A stretch of DNA of 12,040 nucleotides, from NCBI GenBank assembly GCA_900543325.1, contig UQQU01000087.1, positions 1 through 12,040 of the forward strand, given 5' to 3'. The notes under the pieces are model-generated. The model had not been told where the DNA came from, made no database searches, and saw only the letters and a program-made list of their open reading frames with translations. This document shows, piece by piece, positions 12,038-12,040 of the stretch; within the stretch, counting starts at the first letter, position 1, and each line of letters starts with the position of its first letter. The position numbers and the translations under genes were made by a program. Source of the DNA: an uncultured Clostridium sp. (lineage in GTDB: Bacteria; Bacillota; Clostridia; Clostridiales; Clostridiaceae).

Positions 12038-12040
12038 AAT

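Noticed and set aside
1..12040. CRISPR array, tRNA, rRNA or insertion sequence
   Set aside because: No regularly spaced repeats, no cloverleaf pattern and no transposase or terminal inverted repeats were seen. The repeats present are pairs or hairpins only.

Overview
The window is an AT-rich accessory segment that looks like part of a clostridial plasmid or phage-plasmid. Every supported gene lies on the minus strand. Shine-Dalgarno sites are strong (AGGAG type), operons are short, and most units end in hairpin-plus-T terminators. The content combines mobile-element genes (two HNH endonucleases, a BRO/antirepressor-like protein, NUMOD-type DNA-binding modules) with a plasmid partition operon (actin-like ParM and a ribbon-helix-helix ParR). 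The close resemblance of ParM to remembered Clostridium botulinum ParM proteins points to Clostridium, but no database search was possible.

Reading in the direction of transcription (from 12040 down to 1): the right end (11526-12040) holds a candidate centromere/operator. A 15-bp direct repeat occurs twice around the -10 of a good promoter, followed by two tiny genes (33 and 38 codons), then parM and parR. After a terminator comes a one-gene unit for an unknown 158-residue protein with a palindrome over its -10. Two tandem terminators separate this from a two-gene operon: a 47-residue ribbon-helix-helix regulator with a tandem 10-bp operator, and a 1023-residue protein.

The 1023-residue protein is the most striking item. 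It carries both signature blocks of the two-barrel RNA polymerases (eukaryotic RdRP/QDE-1 and phage YonO type): a DGxG...PSM block, and a second-barrel block ending in DFDTD where the family normally has DxDGD. It is therefore a candidate single-chain RNA polymerase with one unusual active-site residue.

Downstream are a 343-residue phage/plasmid-type protein (possible DNA-binding or replication protein) and an 800-base non-coding region rich in inverted repeats. That region is a candidate origin and/or regulatory RNA region, and it includes a promoter caged between 16-bp inverted arms and an attenuator-like terminator. Next is a 378-residue protein whose N-terminal part recalls sigma region 2 and whose C-terminus resembles a NUMOD1-type DNA-binding module.

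The left third has a small operon (84 and 66 residues) behind a leader that can form an H-type pseudoknot, a cluster of RNA hairpins, and a 109-base long hairpin in the leader of the BRO-like gene. It ends with a small membrane peptide, a phage-type HNH protein and a NUMOD4-HNH homing endonuclease. One working model (inference) is that the element encodes its own transcription machinery: the two-barrel polymerase, its repressor, and possibly a specificity factor.
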